From: DASQHY01 sp035602605
GTDB taxonomy: Bacteria > Acidobacteriota > Terriglobia > Acidiferrales > UBA7541
DNA length: 64,000 nucleotides
Direction of reading: 5' to 3'
NCBI GenBank assembly: GCA_035602605.1
Contig: DATNLZ010000068.1
Coordinates: forward strand, 1-64,000
Both the position numbers and the translations under genes were made by a program. The notes under the pieces were generated by a model, which saw only the letters and a program-made list of their open reading frames with translations, was not told the DNA's origin and searched no databases. How positions within the stretch are numbered: position 1 is the first letter of the stretch; each line of letters starts with the position of its first letter. Positions 1 through 8,791 of this stretch are shown in pieces.

Positions 1-401
1 CACCGGAGCCGATCGGACTTTGCCAGGTTGCCGGTCAAAGCTGGCAGCTCAAAGCAACATCGAGCCCCCTTGCTCCACGAAATTACTGGGTCAACCGATA
101 GAATTTGAAGAATCGGGGTTTTGCAACAGCCTTTAGCTAGATCTCTCAATGAGCAATTTGGAGACTAACGTGGGGCGGTACCCTTCAGTGAAACACGGAG
201 TTAAGCGACGGTTTTACCGCGGGAGGGTGAGCAGCTTATTATCCCAGGGTCGCGTACTTCATTAGTTTGCCGCCTATCAACGCTTCAAGACTCATTCGAG
301 TAGTTTCAATGCAAGCAGGGATTGTCAAAGAATTGACCGTCGCATCTGTTCAACAAACGTGAAGACGCTGAATGCCAGGCGGGCCAATGAATACCGCGCT
401 T
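1..401. other. Left edge, no gene supported
   Basis: I find no coding region I can support here. Two forward frames are open from the window edge for about 35 and 44 codons, so the tail of a gene starting outside the window cannot be excluded, but neither translation resembles a family I know. A short 5S-rRNA-like string near 200-218 is discussed among the rejected items. Confidence 0.5.
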
Positions 402-938
402 CTAGTGGAACAACTGAACAGAACCGTAGCCGAGCAAAGCCCCAATGGCCGAGCCAGCCACAATATCACTCAGGAAGTGCATGCCAACAACGATGCGCGA
501 TAGGGCGATACTAGTCGCCAGAAAGTACAGCGGCGCCTGAAGATGCGGATAGAAGGTGCCGATGGCACCGGCAATCGCAAAGGCCGTCATGGAATGGCCT
601 GACGGAAAGGAGAATTGGTCGGGAGGAAGAATGCGCGACCAGCAATGGGGCTCGATTTCACACGGCCTGTTGCGCCGACTCATGTTATTGAGCGAGCGAA
701 ATAAAAAAATGCTGGCCAGAGAGGCGAGTGCGCCGGAACCGAGGGCGGCGAAACGGCTCGCTCCGCCGAACACCAGGAGCATGAGCCCCAGCGAATACCA
801 TACCCAGCCATCACCCAGGCGTGTGGCATAGGTCATCCACAATCGGATCCAGCGGGGTGCGCGCCAGCACTGCATTCGGAGCATGACGCGACGGTCGCGG
901 TTGTCGATATAGCCCCAGACAGCGCGTGTGAGAGTCAC
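402..938 (-). CDS. PAP2-family membrane phosphatase
   Basis: A 178-residue integral membrane phosphatase of the PAP2/type 2 phosphatidic acid phosphatase superfamily, which removes phosphate from lipid phosphates such as phosphatidate or undecaprenyl diphosphate. Three conserved blocks are visible: RRNRP ending at residue 92, FPSGHS at 111-116, and SR-x5-H-x3-D with His154 and Asp158. His115 and His154 are the expected catalytic pair. The lysine usually found seven residues before RP is Asn84 here, so motif 1 is imperfect. Hydrophobic stretches near 45-60, 64-80, 118-130, 136-152 and 158-172 fit a multi-pass protein. It starts with GTG inside a GTGA overlap with the stop codon of the PHP gene upstream, so the two are translationally coupled. 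The exact lipid substrate cannot be read from the sequence. Confidence 0.85.
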   Translation of the reverse strand: MTLTRAVWGYIDNRDRRVMLRMQCWRAPRWIRLWMTYATRLGDGWVWYSLGLMLLVFGGASRFAALGSGALASLASIFLFRSLNNMSRRNRPCEIEPHCWSRILPPDQFSFPSGHSMTAFAIAGAIGTFYPHLQAPLYFLATSIALSRIVVGMHFLSDIVAGSAIGALLGYGSVQLFH

Positions 939-1819
939 GTGGCTGCCTCCTCGATCTGGTTTCCGAGATCCCAGAGCCGGCTCTGTTCGAGCGAAGGTTT
1001 CCCAAAGAGCCGTTTTTCCCAGTAGCGAGAGAACACCATCTCAGTACAAATGTGCAGAAACGTCCAAGCAGGAATTACACCGATGAGGGGAGCCAGAGCG
1101 ATTGTCCAGCGCCTCTCGCGCATCGTCTGCACGGAAATTTGCAAGACGTCGCGAGTGAGCTTGCTGTACCGTCCTTCTTCGCCGCGCGCTACTCCCCGGC
1201 CCACGCGAATCCCGCTCAAAAATTGCTCGACGCTTCGCGCCCCATGCACCTCCGTGTACGTTGTTCCGACCGAGGCAAGGGTGTGGGCATCGCTGCCGCC
1301 GATGACAGCCTTTCCGTGCATTTGGGCGAGCCGCACAGCGAGTGCGTTTTGCTCGGGAAGCATCTGGCCGTTGCGCGTCTCATAGGCAGGGAACAGCGAC
1401 TCGAACCATAGAAAATCGTCTGCGTTTCGCCGCCCGGTCAATGAGGAGAAAACATGATTGACGGTATAAAATAGCCGTCGCTCCGAAAGATACGCTAGCA
1501 GGGACAGCAAATCTTTGCGGCGCGATTGGATTTCATAATGCTGGCGTTCGCTGATATCGTAGACGCCCACGTGAAGCTCTGTGCCGCTGGGCATCTGGCA
1601 GGTAACCTCTTCGCTGAGAAACAAATTCTTATGAGGGCGCAAGCACTCTGCACCATCGATTGAATCGTGATCGCTTAAGGTCACTAAATCCATTCCCCAA
1701 GCCTTCAGAGTGTCGTATAACTCGCGAGGGTCGCTATAACATTCCCGGCAGAATCGTTCGAGCACGGGGCTTTTGCACATCCCCGAGCCTGTCGAATGCA
1801 CGTGCAGGTCGCATTTCAT
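935..1819 (-). CDS. PHP-domain phosphoesterase-like protein with C-terminal membrane segment
   Basis: A 294-residue PHP-domain protein, a fold that usually hydrolyses phosphoesters with bound metals. The metal-binding signature starts at once (DLHVHS, His6 and His8), followed by SDHDS (Asp50-Asp52), a VNH motif near residue 122 and GSDAH near 176. A single hydrophobic segment about 60 residues from the C-terminus suggests a membrane anchor, which is uncommon for the family. I place the start at ATG 1819, because residues encoded farther upstream are arginine-rich and overlap the divergent gene; an AAGGA lies just upstream. It overlaps the PAP2 gene by 4 bp. With the PAP2 phosphatase and the glycosyltransferase divergent from it, a role in lipid or phosphate metabolism is a reasonable guess, but the substrate is unknown. 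Confidence 0.75.
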   Translation of the reverse strand: MKCDLHVHSTGSGMCKSPVLERFCRECYSDPRELYDTLKAWGMDLVTLSDHDSIDGAECLRPHKNLFLSEEVTCQMPSGTELHVGVYDISERQHYEIQSRRKDLLSLLAYLSERRLFYTVNHVFSSLTGRRNADDFLWFESLFPAYETRNGQMLPEQNALAVRLAQMHGKAVIGGSDAHTLASVGTTYTEVHGARSVEQFLSGIRVGRGVARGEEGRYSKLTRDVLQISVQTMRERRWTIALAPLIGVIPAWTFLHICTEMVFSRYWEKRLFGKPSLEQSRLWDLGNQIEEAAT

Positions 1820-1959
1820 AATCCTTGGTATCGTGTAAGGTGTTACGCGAATTTGACACGATTGCAAAAATCCAGTGAACGTGTCGTGATAGTAGCGACC
1901 AACATTCAGCTTACGGACGGAAAGGAATGGCTGAGAAGTGCCTATGAGTACAGCCCCTT

Positions 1960-3111
1960 GTGAGCTACATGAAGCGGCTTGACGTCGTCTTCCACGACGC
2001 CGGCGGAGGTCATCGCAACGCCGCAACTGCTCTGGAACTTGTCATCAAACGTCAACAAAGGTCGTGGGACGTTCGCCTGGTGAATTTCCAGATCGTTATG
2101 GACTCTCTCGACGTTTTTCGGAAGGTCACGGGCATTCGCATCCAGGAGATGTACAACAAGATTCTTCGCAAGGGTTGGACGCTCGGAAGTACCGAGATCC
2201 TCCGCGTGCTACAAACAGCGATCCGCGTCTATCACCAAGCCTCAGTGAAACTTCTTACCGACTACTGGGCCGAGAGCCGACCAGACCTGCTGATTTCTGT
2301 GATCCCGCATTTCAATCGCGCGCTCTGTGAGAGTTTTCGCGCGGCGGCGCCGGGCAAACCCTTCGTGACCGTACTCACGGACCTGGCCGATTTTCCGCCG
2401 CATTTTTGGATCGAGCGTCAGGAACAATTCTTGATTTGTGGGAGCGATCGCGCTGTCGAGCAGGCACATGCACTCGGGCATGATGACGCGCATATTTTTC
2501 GAGCGTCGGGCATGATTTTGCATCCTCGCTTTTATGAAACGGGGCCGCTGCAACCGCCCCCGCAACAACGTATCGAGATGGGCCTTCAGCCGGATCTGCC
2601 CACTGGACTGGTGCTCTTCGGCGGATACGGTTCGGAGGTGATGCTGCAAATCACCGATCGTTTGAGCCGCTCTTCACAACCGCTACAGCTCATCCTGCTT
2701 TGCGGACGAAACGATTCTCTGGCTACGCATCTGCGCGAAAAGAAATGGAGGCTCCCAATTCACGTCGAGGGATTCACAGCGCGCGTGAACGAATTCATGC
2801 GCGCCGCGGACTTTTTCATCGGCAAACCTGGTCCGGGAAGCATCTCGGAGTCCCTGGAAATGAAGTTACCCGTGATCGTCGAGTCGAATTCGCGGACGCT
2901 TCCACAAGAACGTTACAACGCCGAGTGGATAGAGGAAGGCGATTTGGGAATTGTGTTGCCGAATTTCAAGGAGATCGATAAAGCCGTTGAGCAAATGCTG
3001 CAACCGGAAAATTTGTCGCGCTACCGCTCGAATGTCCGTGCCTTGAAAAACCGCGCGGTCTTCGAGATCCCGAGCATCTTCGAGCAGATTCTGGAAGAGC
3101 GGCCCTGTTAA
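1960..3111 (+). CDS. MGDG-synthase/MurG-like glycosyltransferase (GT28 type)
   Basis: A 383-residue GT-B glycosyltransferase. The N-terminal part matches the monogalactosyldiacylglycerol synthase N-domain, with the lipid-glycosyltransferase signature DAGGGHRNAA at about residues 13-22. The C-terminal half is GT28-like, with FGGYGS near 220 and GKPGPGSISE near 289-298, the UDP-sugar and phosphate-binding loop. The family transfers a sugar from a UDP donor to diacylglycerol or a similar lipid at the inner membrane face. Start is GTG 1960 or, as likely, ATG 1969; neither has a strong ribosome site. It is divergent from the PHP/PAP2 pair across about 140 bp. The neighbouring PAP2 phosphatase could supply diacylglycerol, making a small glycolipid-forming module plausible (inference). 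An isoprenoid-linked acceptor remains possible. Confidence 0.75.
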   Translation: MSYMKRLDVVFHDAGGGHRNAATALELVIKRQQRSWDVRLVNFQIVMDSLDVFRKVTGIRIQEMYNKILRKGWTLGSTEILRVLQTAIRVYHQASVKLLTDYWAESRPDLLISVIPHFNRALCESFRAAAPGKPFVTVLTDLADFPPHFWIERQEQFLICGSDRAVEQAHALGHDDAHIFRASGMILHPRFYETGPLQPPPQQRIEMGLQPDLPTGLVLFGGYGSEVMLQITDRLSRSSQPLQLILLCGRNDSLATHLREKKWRLPIHVEGFTARVNEFMRAADFFIGKPGPGSISESLEMKLPVIVESNSRTLPQERYNAEWIEEGDLGIVLPNFKEIDKAVEQMLQPENLSRYRSNVRALKNRAVFEIPSIFEQILEERPC

Positions 3112-3212
3112 CGGTGCCAACTCTAGGAAGCCGCGGAGATCAAGCGATGAACGGTTTCGCTACCCTTTGATTTCGCCGATGCCGAAGCGCCCGTCGCATT
3201 TTGCAACTGCAA

Positions 3213-3253
3213 CAACGAGGGGCTCGCGTCGAGCTGCCGCGAGCCCCTCGTTG
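3213..3253. terminator. Bidirectional hairpin between convergent genes
   Basis: A perfect 16-bp inverted repeat (3213-3228 with 3238-3253) encloses a 9-nt loop. It lies between the glycosyltransferase ending at 3111 on the plus strand and the receptor gene ending at 3270 on the minus strand. A pyrimidine-rich tract follows on the plus strand, but there is no clean T run on either side, so it may act mainly as a strong stem or mRNA 3' stabiliser. Confidence 0.65.
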
Positions 3254-3269
3254 CTCTCTCTTCCTAAGG

Positions 3270-6200
3270 CTAGAAATTCAGGCGCAGGGCGAACTGAATC
3301 TGCCGGTTGGTTCCGGTGCCCACAGTCCTGGACACAGTCTGGTTGAATTGACCGAACCGTCCACCGCCGCCGGCCGAAAGCGAGGTAAACGGCATACCCG
3401 GTTGCATCTGATTCGCACCGGTACCTAATGTGGGGTTAAGTGTGGCGATCGGATTCTGGAAGATACTGTGATTGAACAGGTTGTAAACTTCCGCGCGAAA
3501 TTCCACGCTCATGGATTCATGCACCGGAAACCTCTTCGCAAGCGTCAGGTCGGTTTGCGAGTAGCTCGGGCCGTGCAGCGCTCCGCGCTGCAGCTTTCCG
3601 TATGTTCCAGGCTTGGGGACGGTGAATGCGGCGGGATTGAGCCAACCGTTCGGCAAGAACGGGTTCACGCCGGGAATCAGGTCGGGGCGACGAACGTTGC
3701 GAGAGCTGCCGCCACCGGGAGTATTGATGACCGCCGTGTAGCAAGTGTTCGGCTGGCCGGGTGTCATGGTGCAGCCAGCGAGCTGGGAACCGAAGACCGC
3801 CCCCGCACCATTCACAAACACTGCATCGGGACGAACAATGCGCATGTCCACCGGTAAACCGGAGCGCAAGCTCACGATCGTGCCCAGTTCCCAATTGCCC
3901 AGGACGCCTTGAGCAATCCCGTTCGCGTCGCTTAGATAGTGCTTGCCCTTGCCAAATGGCAAGTCGTAAAGAGCACTCACGTTGGCCGAGTGCCGCACAT
4001 CGAAGATGTTGTAGCCATTGTCATAGTCGAAGTTGAAGGGATTGCCAACGGTGAGAGCTTCCTTATACCCGGCGGAGTTTCCAAAGCTCTTCGACAGAGT
4101 GTACTGAGCACTGAGCGTCAGGCCAACACGCGAGCGGCGAACCAGCTGAGCTTGCAGAGAATTATAGGCGTCGTAGCCTCCGCTGGTCTTATAGTCAATT
4201 TCGGTGTAGGGGCGCAACACAGTGTTTCCGCCCCGATCGATGTCAAACTGCCGAAAAACAATGGCGCTGCCGTTGGCGGTGTTGTTCCGAACGGACACGA
4301 CTTTATTGGTGATGCTGCGCAAGAATAGATTACGTCCCTGGCTGCCGACGTAGGCCACTGTGCTTACAAATTTGCTACCCCACTGCTGTTCCCACGAGGC
4401 CGTGTACTGATAGATACGCTCGGGAACGGTAAAGTCCGGGGCATAGGCGCGAACCTGAGCCTGTCGATTGTTGATATTCGCCGGGTTGGTGAAGAAGGCC
4501 GTCAAGTTCTGCGGTGTGGTTGGGCAGGCGGGATCGGTTGCGCCGCAGTAACTCCCTCCGCCCAGGCTCATCCAGACACGGTCGCTCTCGACTGGCTGAA
4601 GCAAAGTCTCCGCCTGCGGAGGGCCGTATAGAATGCCAAATCCCGTGCGCAAAACAGTGTGGTCGCCTCCAAATAGTCCCTGAAGCGAAGAGAACGGAGA
4701 CCAGGCGATGGCCACTCGTGGACCGACGTTTCCTGTGTTGGACTTGTACCAATCCCTAGCTCCTCCGGGGCACACTCCGGGGGCCGTCTGCGGAAACACC
4801 GGCGAGTAGCAGAAGTTCGGGCTGCTTATTACCCCGGTGTTGGTGTCGAATCCGATGTACAAATTGCGGTCTTCTCGCATCGGCGCGAAATACTCGTAGC
4901 GCAGACCGTAATTCAGCGTGAGGTTAGGGCGGATCCTGAATTCATCCTGCGCGTAGCCGATATAGTATTCCTCCTTCAGGAGGCGGTTACCGGTCGCGCC
5001 CGCATTGTAAGGGCTGGGGCTGCTCACCGGGCTGAGGTAGGCGGTCGACGCCAATGTGTTACTGAGGAAACTGTTCAGGTTTGCGAAGGTATAGGTGCTC
5101 CCTCCGATGCGATCGGTATACAGTCGAAGCGCGCGGACTTCCACTCCGAACTTGAGGCTGTGCTTGCCGGCTAGCCAGGAAAGGTTGTCGATGTAGGAAA
5201 TCGAGTACGGAGTGTAAGGCTGCGCTTGGCCGTTCGACGCGCTGTTGGAACGAACCAATCCGCCGGGCGTTGCTACACCGGTATCGGAGCCTTGCCCAAC
5301 GATTCCCGAGTTGGCTACGTTGCCCGAAATACTGACCGCGATATTGGAGAGATCAACTCCGGGTATGGTTGGGGCTACGCCATTGATTCGCGATAGCGCC
5401 TCGTTGAAACCTACCTTCGCCTCGTTGACGAGCCTGCTGCTGAGGTTGCTCTGTAGCGATAGGACCGCGTTTTGCGGGTTCAGGGTAACGAACAACTGCC
5501 GTCCAGTGACGCCCTCCGGAGAAATCCAATGGCCTTGATCCCGGAACATGCGCGCATACAACGTGTGGCGCTCGTTTATGCGATAGTCGAGGCGCAGACC
5601 ACCAGAGTTTTCGTCAACCGTTGACAGGCCGTTGAGCTGGTAGATGTCGAAATTAGCGGGATCTTTGGAAGCGCCAGGCAGGATAAAGGAGCCCTTGCCG
5701 ATGAATGCCGGAAGCAACGGTTGAATGCGAGGATCCACCGTTCGGCCTAAGGGCTGACCGGTTACCGCCTGCGTGGCCACGTGCGGAACCGCTTCAATGC
5801 TGTTGATCCCGGCCCTTAGACGGTAGCCTTCGTAATACCCAAAAAAGAACAGCTTGTCCTTGGCGATGGGACCGCCCAGCGATCCACCGAACTGGTTCAG
5901 GCGGAGCCTCGATTTTTGCACCGGGTCAAAGAAATTGCGGGCGTCCAGCTTGTCATTCCGGAGGTACTCAAACGCCGATCCGTGAAAAGCGTTGGATCCG
6001 GACTTGGTGATCAAAGTGATTTGCCCGCCCGAGCCGGTGCCGTATTCGGCGGGATAATTATTGGACTCGACGCGGAATTCCTGAATATTCTCAAGGCTGG
6101 CTTGCAGCCGGAAGGGTGTATTGAGCTCGTCATTGAGCACCCCGGGTGCTCCGCTTATGACGTTGGTGCCCTCAATGCCGTCGTAGCGAATGGCATTCTC

Positions 6201-6761
6201 TTCCCAAGATCGCCCGCTCAAACGGACTTCGCCAAAGGTACCTGTGCCAACATTCTGCGAGCCCGGCGCCTGCAAAAACAGCTGAGAAACCTGCCGACCG
6301 TTCAGAGGGAGCTCCGCAATTTCGCGCTCGTTGATATTGACGCCCATGCTCGCGGAACTGGTGTCGATGGCCCCTTCCAGGGTTCCGGTAACCTCCACGG
6401 TTTGGCTCACCGACGGCAATTGCAGAGTGAAGTTTCGGCGAATTTCCTGGCCGACGCTCAGTTGAACGTTGGTCATTTCCGCAGGAGCAAATCCGTCGGC
6501 TCTTATGCCGATCGTGTAGAAAGAAGGCTTCAGAGCAAGAACCTGGTAATTTCCTTCGCCATCGGTTTCTACGGTGCGTGACTCGCCGGTGCGCTCATTC
6601 CGGACAATTACCGTGGCGTGGGCAACGGAGGCATTTTTTGCGTCCACAACCTGGCCCCCGATTCTGCCTTGATCCATTTGGGCAAATGTACCCTTCGGCG
6701 TTGCGGCGAACAAATACACAGCTCCCGCCAACATCAGCAGACGGAACCATTTCACTTTCAT
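3270..6761 (-). CDS. Oar-like TonB-dependent outer-membrane receptor 1
   Basis: An outer-membrane receptor of about 1163 residues. It has a signal peptide (hydrophobic residues about 8-22, cleavage after FAQ), a carboxypeptidase-regulatory Cna_B-like domain (about 32-115, GGQVVDAKNASVAHATV), a plug-like region with the ELPLNGR motif near residue 152, GSGGQITLITKSGSN near 240, and a long beta-barrel ending in a terminal Phe (QFALRLNF), as needed for outer-membrane insertion. This is the Oar-like type typical of Acidobacteria, imported-ligand unknown. I use ATG 6761 rather than the GTG one codon upstream because GAGGAGG ends 5 nt before the ATG. It stands alone: upstream is a gene-poor stretch and a sigma-54 fragment, and downstream is the convergent hairpin, so context gives no substrate. 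Confidence 0.9.
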   Translation of the reverse strand: MKVKWFRLLMLAGAVYLFAATPKGTFAQMDQGRIGGQVVDAKNASVAHATVIVRNERTGESRTVETDGEGNYQVLALKPSFYTIGIRADGFAPAEMTNVQLSVGQEIRRNFTLQLPSVSQTVEVTGTLEGAIDTSSASMGVNINEREIAELPLNGRQVSQLFLQAPGSQNVGTGTFGEVRLSGRSWEENAIRYDGIEGTNVISGAPGVLNDELNTPFRLQASLENIQEFRVESNNYPAEYGTGSGGQITLITKSGSNAFHGSAFEYLRNDKLDARNFFDPVQKSRLRLNQFGGSLGGPIAKDKLFFFGYYEGYRLRAGINSIEAVPHVATQAVTGQPLGRTVDPRIQPLLPAFIGKGSFILPGASKDPANFDIYQLNGLSTVDENSGGLRLDYRINERHTLYARMFRDQGHWISPEGVTGRQLFVTLNPQNAVLSLQSNLSSRLVNEAKVGFNEALSRINGVAPTIPGVDLSNIAVSISGNVANSGIVGQGSDTGVATPGGLVRSNSASNGQAQPYTPYSISYIDNLSWLAGKHSLKFGVEVRALRLYTDRIGGSTYTFANLNSFLSNTLASTAYLSPVSSPSPYNAGATGNRLLKEEYYIGYAQDEFRIRPNLTLNYGLRYEYFAPMREDRNLYIGFDTNTGVISSPNFCYSPVFPQTAPGVCPGGARDWYKSNTGNVGPRVAIAWSPFSSLQGLFGGDHTVLRTGFGILYGPPQAETLLQPVESDRVWMSLGGGSYCGATDPACPTTPQNLTAFFTNPANINNRQAQVRAYAPDFTVPERIYQYTASWEQQWGSKFVSTVAYVGSQGRNLFLRSITNKVVSVRNNTANGSAIVFRQFDIDRGGNTVLRPYTEIDYKTSGGYDAYNSLQAQLVRRSRVGLTLSAQYTLSKSFGNSAGYKEALTVGNPFNFDYDNGYNIFDVRHSANVSALYDLPFGKGKHYLSDANGIAQGVLGNWELGTIVSLRSGLPVDMRIVRPDAVFVNGAGAVFGSQLAGCTMTPGQPNTCYTAVINTPGGGSSRNVRRPDLIPGVNPFLPNGWLNPAAFTVPKPGTYGKLQRGALHGPSYSQTDLTLAKRFPVHESMSVEFRAEVYNLFNHSIFQNPIATLNPTLGTGANQMQPGMPFTSLSAGGGGRFGQFNQTVSRTVGTGTNRQIQFALRLNF

Positions 6762-7225
6762 CACTTCCTCCTCAGAATTTTCAACTCAAGCGGCTTCACG
6801 TTTTCTCTCGTTCTGCCACTGCAGAAGACTTTTCACCGCGCAATGGAGCGGATCGCTTCCCGCCTTGCCGCAAGCACGGCGACGACTGATCTTGCTTAGG
6901 TGAAAGATTTCTTGGTGGAAAGTACTAGGTGCGCATTACTTCCGTGTGAAGCAATCTTGAATATCGTGTAACAAGCCACCGGGAGCGAAAAAAACTGTGG
7001 AAATCGAAGTGACGAGAACCAGCTCGAGCGGCCCGTCGCTGCGGTAGGACGTTTGGTGAAGCCCGAGTGTTCCGAGTGTCACACTCAAACAAAGACCATT
7101 TAACAAGTATTCAATGGAATGTAATGGGCAGTTCACACTCCCCGCCTAGTCTCTCCTGACATTTAGAAAAAAGGGGTTTGATTTTGCAACCCATCCCCCA
7201 GAATTTGTTTTTCATTTCTATATCT
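6762..7225. other. Intergenic region upstream of receptor 1 and the sigma-54 fragment
   Basis: About 460 bp without a gene I can support. Several short open frames are present, but none has a ribosome site and a recognisable translation. It should hold the minus-strand promoter of the receptor; I could not find a convincing -35/-10 pair. Confidence 0.4.
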
Positions 7226-7894
7226 ATGGGGCCAAGAAGAAGCATGAGCTTTGAGGAGATTGCTGGAAAAAGCGCAGCGCTGCGACTTGTACTGGAGCGA
7301 GTCCAAGCCGTGGCGCCCACCTTGTCAACTGTTCTCATCTGTGGTGAGACCGGTACGGGAAAGGGACTCATTGCCCAGACAATCCACAATCTTAGTCCTC
7401 GCGCCTCGAGCACCTTCGTAAAATTTAATTGTGCCTCCATCCCCGCAGGGGGCGTCGAAAGCGAGCTCTTCGGTCACGAGAAAGGTGCGTTTGCGGGCGC
7501 GATCGCCAAACGCATTGGGCGCCTCGAATTGGCCAAGCACGGAACGTTTTTCCTCGAGGAATTCTCCGAGATTCCTCTTGCGCTGCAGACCAAACTTATT
7601 CGCATGCTGCAAGAGGGTGAGTTTGAACGATTGGGAAACCCGCGCACCCTTTTTACCGACGCACGCCTCATCACCGCCACCAATCGTGATCTACAGGAGA
7701 TGGCGAACGATCACAAATTTCGTTCTGATCTCTTCTATTGCTTGAATGTTTTCCCAATCTATTTGCCACCTCTGCGCGAGCGTCCGGATGACATACCGGT
7801 CCTTGCCCAGTATTTCGTCGAGCGCTTCGCTCGGCGAATGAAGAAAACGATTCCCAGGATTCCTTCCGAAGTCATGAGTTCTGCAAGGCGTTAA
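7226..7894 (+). pseudogene. Truncated sigma-54 activator AAA+ domain
   Basis: A fragment of about 222 residues covering only the AAA+ domain of a sigma-54-dependent activator. It starts where the domain normally starts (MSFEEIAGKSAALR, possible start ATG 7244), has Walker A GETGTGKG, the sensor block ITATNRDL and the LRERPDDIPVLAQYF segment. It then stops after IPSEVM, just before the WPGNIREL region and the C-terminal Fis-type DNA-binding domain. The sigma-54-contact loop reads GAFAGA where the family has GAFTGA, and Walker B reads FLEEF where FLDEI is usual; both changes hit positions important for activity. The last residues come from sequence belonging to the convergent phosphoesterase fragment. 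I read it as a non-functional remnant. A one-off assembly join at about 7875 would explain the truncation but not the two motif changes. Confidence 0.75.
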
Positions 7895-8669
7895 TTGTTT
7901 CCACGAGGAATTGCTGCTCGTCGAGCGGATCCGAGTAAGCCGCGTGGCCATCTTGGTATCCGGCTGCTTTGAGGAAGGCCACGGCGGGCATGTTGTGAGT
8001 GTTTACGGCCTTCCAGAAGTCAGCGAGGTCATACTGATGGTTGGCCTGATCGGTTCTGCCGATCATCGCGATAGATGTAGCGGGCAGATGTTTGGGGTTC
8101 GCGGTCTGTGGATAGTACTGGAACGGCTCATGATGCGGAATGTAATCGAGCTTGGTCAATCCTGTCATGCCGGTATGCGAAGCCTTGCAATCCGCGAAAC
8201 CGCCCTGGAACCATCCCCAGGTAACTCCCGCGGCGTTTAAGAGATCACCAACGTTGTTTCCACTGATGGTAACAGTTGCTCCGGAGGCCGGCGCGCAGAC
8301 ATCAGTGGCGGGTCGAGGGTCACCAATGACCGCGCCAAACGACAAACCGTCCGCGATTTCGCCCTTAGCTGGTCCGCGCACAAGGGTGGCTCCATAGGTG
8401 TTGCCGGCGACCAAATTCAGCGCGCCAGGTGTGGAGGGGCCAAATGTCGTGTTGTAAAAATTGTCGCTCATGGCGAAGTTTTGTGCGTAGTTCCAAAAGG
8501 CAGTGACCGTGTTGCCGTCGTAGTAGCCCATCACGCTCTTCTTGCCGAGCACCGGATCGTTGCAGCTGAGAGCTTCGACGAACCGATCCATCAGGCCGCC
8601 GTGAAAGGCTTTTTGCTCATCGCCGTAGTCGTGATTCTGGTCGCAAGTGTTGGGTACGGTGGTGGGCAT
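7872..8669 (-). pseudogene. Truncated phosphoesterase (phospholipase C / acid phosphatase type)
   Basis: A 265-residue piece of a PF04185-type phosphoesterase (bacterial phospholipase C and AcpA-like acid phosphatases), a family normally about 450-550 residues and exported. Recognisable blocks are CDQNHDYGDEQKAFHGG near the N-terminus, MGYYDGNTVTAFWNYAQNFA, TTFGPSTPGALNL and DEQQFLVETINALQNS at the C-terminus. Missing are the N-terminal ENxSFDHYFG-type metal and nucleophile motif and the C-terminal region that follows the INAL segment (usually a short linker and then a Asp-Asp-Ser-rich metal motif). There is a fair ribosome site (GAAAGAAAGAG) before ATG 8669, so a shortened product might be made, but without the nucleophile motif it should be inactive. 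Its C-terminal truncation coincides with that of the sigma-54 fragment. Confidence 0.75.
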
Positions 8670-8791
8670 GTCTCTTTCTTTCAGGTTATTCTGGGTCGTC
8701 CAGGTATTGAGAAGGGACTACTCAAGTCACAATCCAGCGCTGAACTTTTGTTTGCTCAGTCGCTAACCTTTCGCACTCAAACAATACCCGT

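Noticed and set aside
195..225. 5S rRNA-like string (ACACGGAGTTAAGC)
   Set aside because: It resembles the conserved 5S core, but the pairing strand (CCGTTCC-type) and the terminal stem are missing, so I do not call a 5S gene.
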